Shown one piece after another: positions 34,129 to 34,566 of a stretch of 34,566 nucleotides of DNA. Origin of the DNA: Enterococcus thailandicus (GTDB lineage: Bacteria; Bacillota; Bacilli; Lactobacillales; Enterococcaceae). Every line of letters starts with the position of its first letter. Positions within the stretch are counted from its first letter, which is position 1. The position numbers and the translations under genes are program-made. Below the pieces are notes generated by a model. It was not told the DNA's origin and did no database searches. It was given only the letters and a program-made list of their open reading frames with translations. Location of the stretch: NCBI RefSeq assembly GCF_001886265.1, contig NZ_JXLE01000013.1, forward strand, positions 1-34,566, given 5' to 3'.

Positions 34129-34566
34129 GGCTGGGGCAAAAGTAGCCTAATGGATAGAAAAAAAGCCTAAAACCCGTTTTTGAAAACGTTGATTTAGGCT
34201 TTTTTTATCTGTTAAGAACGACTGGATTTTTAGTTTTGTCTCAGTCTCTTTTTCGTTAGCTGTGTTTTACCTTTCGTCCTTCGGGTTGCACTCTTTTCTA
34301 CAATCATTATTTTTCCGTAAAATGAATAGCTATTTTTTGAAAGAACTTCGTATTGCTTGAAGCTAAACGCTTTATTTTTTCGAAGCTGAGTGCTTGAAGC
34401 CACAACCTTCTCCTCGGTGCTCAAGAAGTAACTCCTTCCAAATAAGCCTAAATTTCACAAAAATTTGAGAAGTAATTTCTGAAAATTCATTCCTATTTAT
34501 TGGAGTTGAACACTTCTTTCACAACTTCTTTCTCGGTGTTCCCAAAGCAGCTTCTTCGGTAATAAG
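34129..34566. repeat. Dispersed intergenic repeats: modules A, B and start of C
   Basis: 34129-34249 matches module A at 12421-12553, with a terminator core (AAAAAAGCCTAAA...TTTAGGCTTTTTTT) that closes the methyltransferase gene. 34415-34525 is module B. A C-type start (GGTGTTCCCAAAGCAGC) begins about 34535 and leaves the window. A 64-codon reading on the minus strand through this block is not considered a gene. Confidence 0.78.

Noticed and set aside
34230-34424. 64-codon minus-strand reading at the right end
   Set aside because: It lies in dispersed repeats, starts with TTG and has low-complexity basic composition.

Overview
The window looks like an Enterococcus chromosome (low-GC Lactobacillales). 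I infer this from the codon use, the suf (sufCDSUB), metNIQ, gcvH, Spx-like and rodA blocks, the upp-glyA-tsaC-prmC-prfA-tdk block, and the style of the intergenic terminators. The species cannot be fixed from sequence reading alone.

Region 1 (1-7050) is an AT-rich accessory island ending against the 3' end of sufB. At the extreme left edge, on the minus strand, are the first 15 codons of a peptide that aligns residue for residue with the start of the subtilosin A (SboA) sactipeptide precursor. Divergent from it is a complete Agr/Fsr-type quorum-sensing operon in the order A-C-D-B: LytTR response regulator, HPK10 histidine kinase, a 44-aa AgrD-like pheromone precursor too short for ordinary gene calling, and the AgrB processing protease. 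Then come a coiled-coil/winged-helix protein, two small sigma-factor-like proteins like those in the excision module of Tn916-type elements, an excisionase-like protein and a tyrosine integrase. The simplest reading is an integrated island carrying a quorum-sensing-controlled, subtilosin-like peptide cluster whose biosynthetic genes lie to the left of the window.

Region 2 (7050-18300, all minus strand) is conserved housekeeping: the iron-sulfur assembly operon sufCDSUB with a promoter and possible operator; the methionine ABC transporter metNIQ behind a T-box riboswitch; and rodA, an ArsC/Spx-like reductase and gcvH in a tight operon. A suf/met/gcvH/YusI neighbourhood is also known in Bacillus.

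Region 3 (17700-23300) holds a GNAT acetyltransferase, a LysR regulator divergent from a YeiH-type transporter, a DNA alkyltransferase, a GtrB-type glycosyltransferase, a DUF2187-like protein, tRNA-Thr(CGU) and a DUF1905 protein.

Region 4 (23300-26900) has two paralogous secreted surface proteins with a pectate-lyase-like beta-helix and Ig-like repeats but no visible wall anchor.

Region 5 (27000-33300, minus strand) holds upp, glyA, tsaC (Sua5 type), prmC, prfA and tdk. A cluster of seven DnaA-box sequences fills the tsaC-prmC gap. A SAM methyltransferase follows at 33524.

Between genes sits a family of dispersed, hairpin-forming repeats (12.4-12.8, 22.2, 22.7, 28.0-28.2 and 34.1-34.57 kb) that explains most of the larger gaps.
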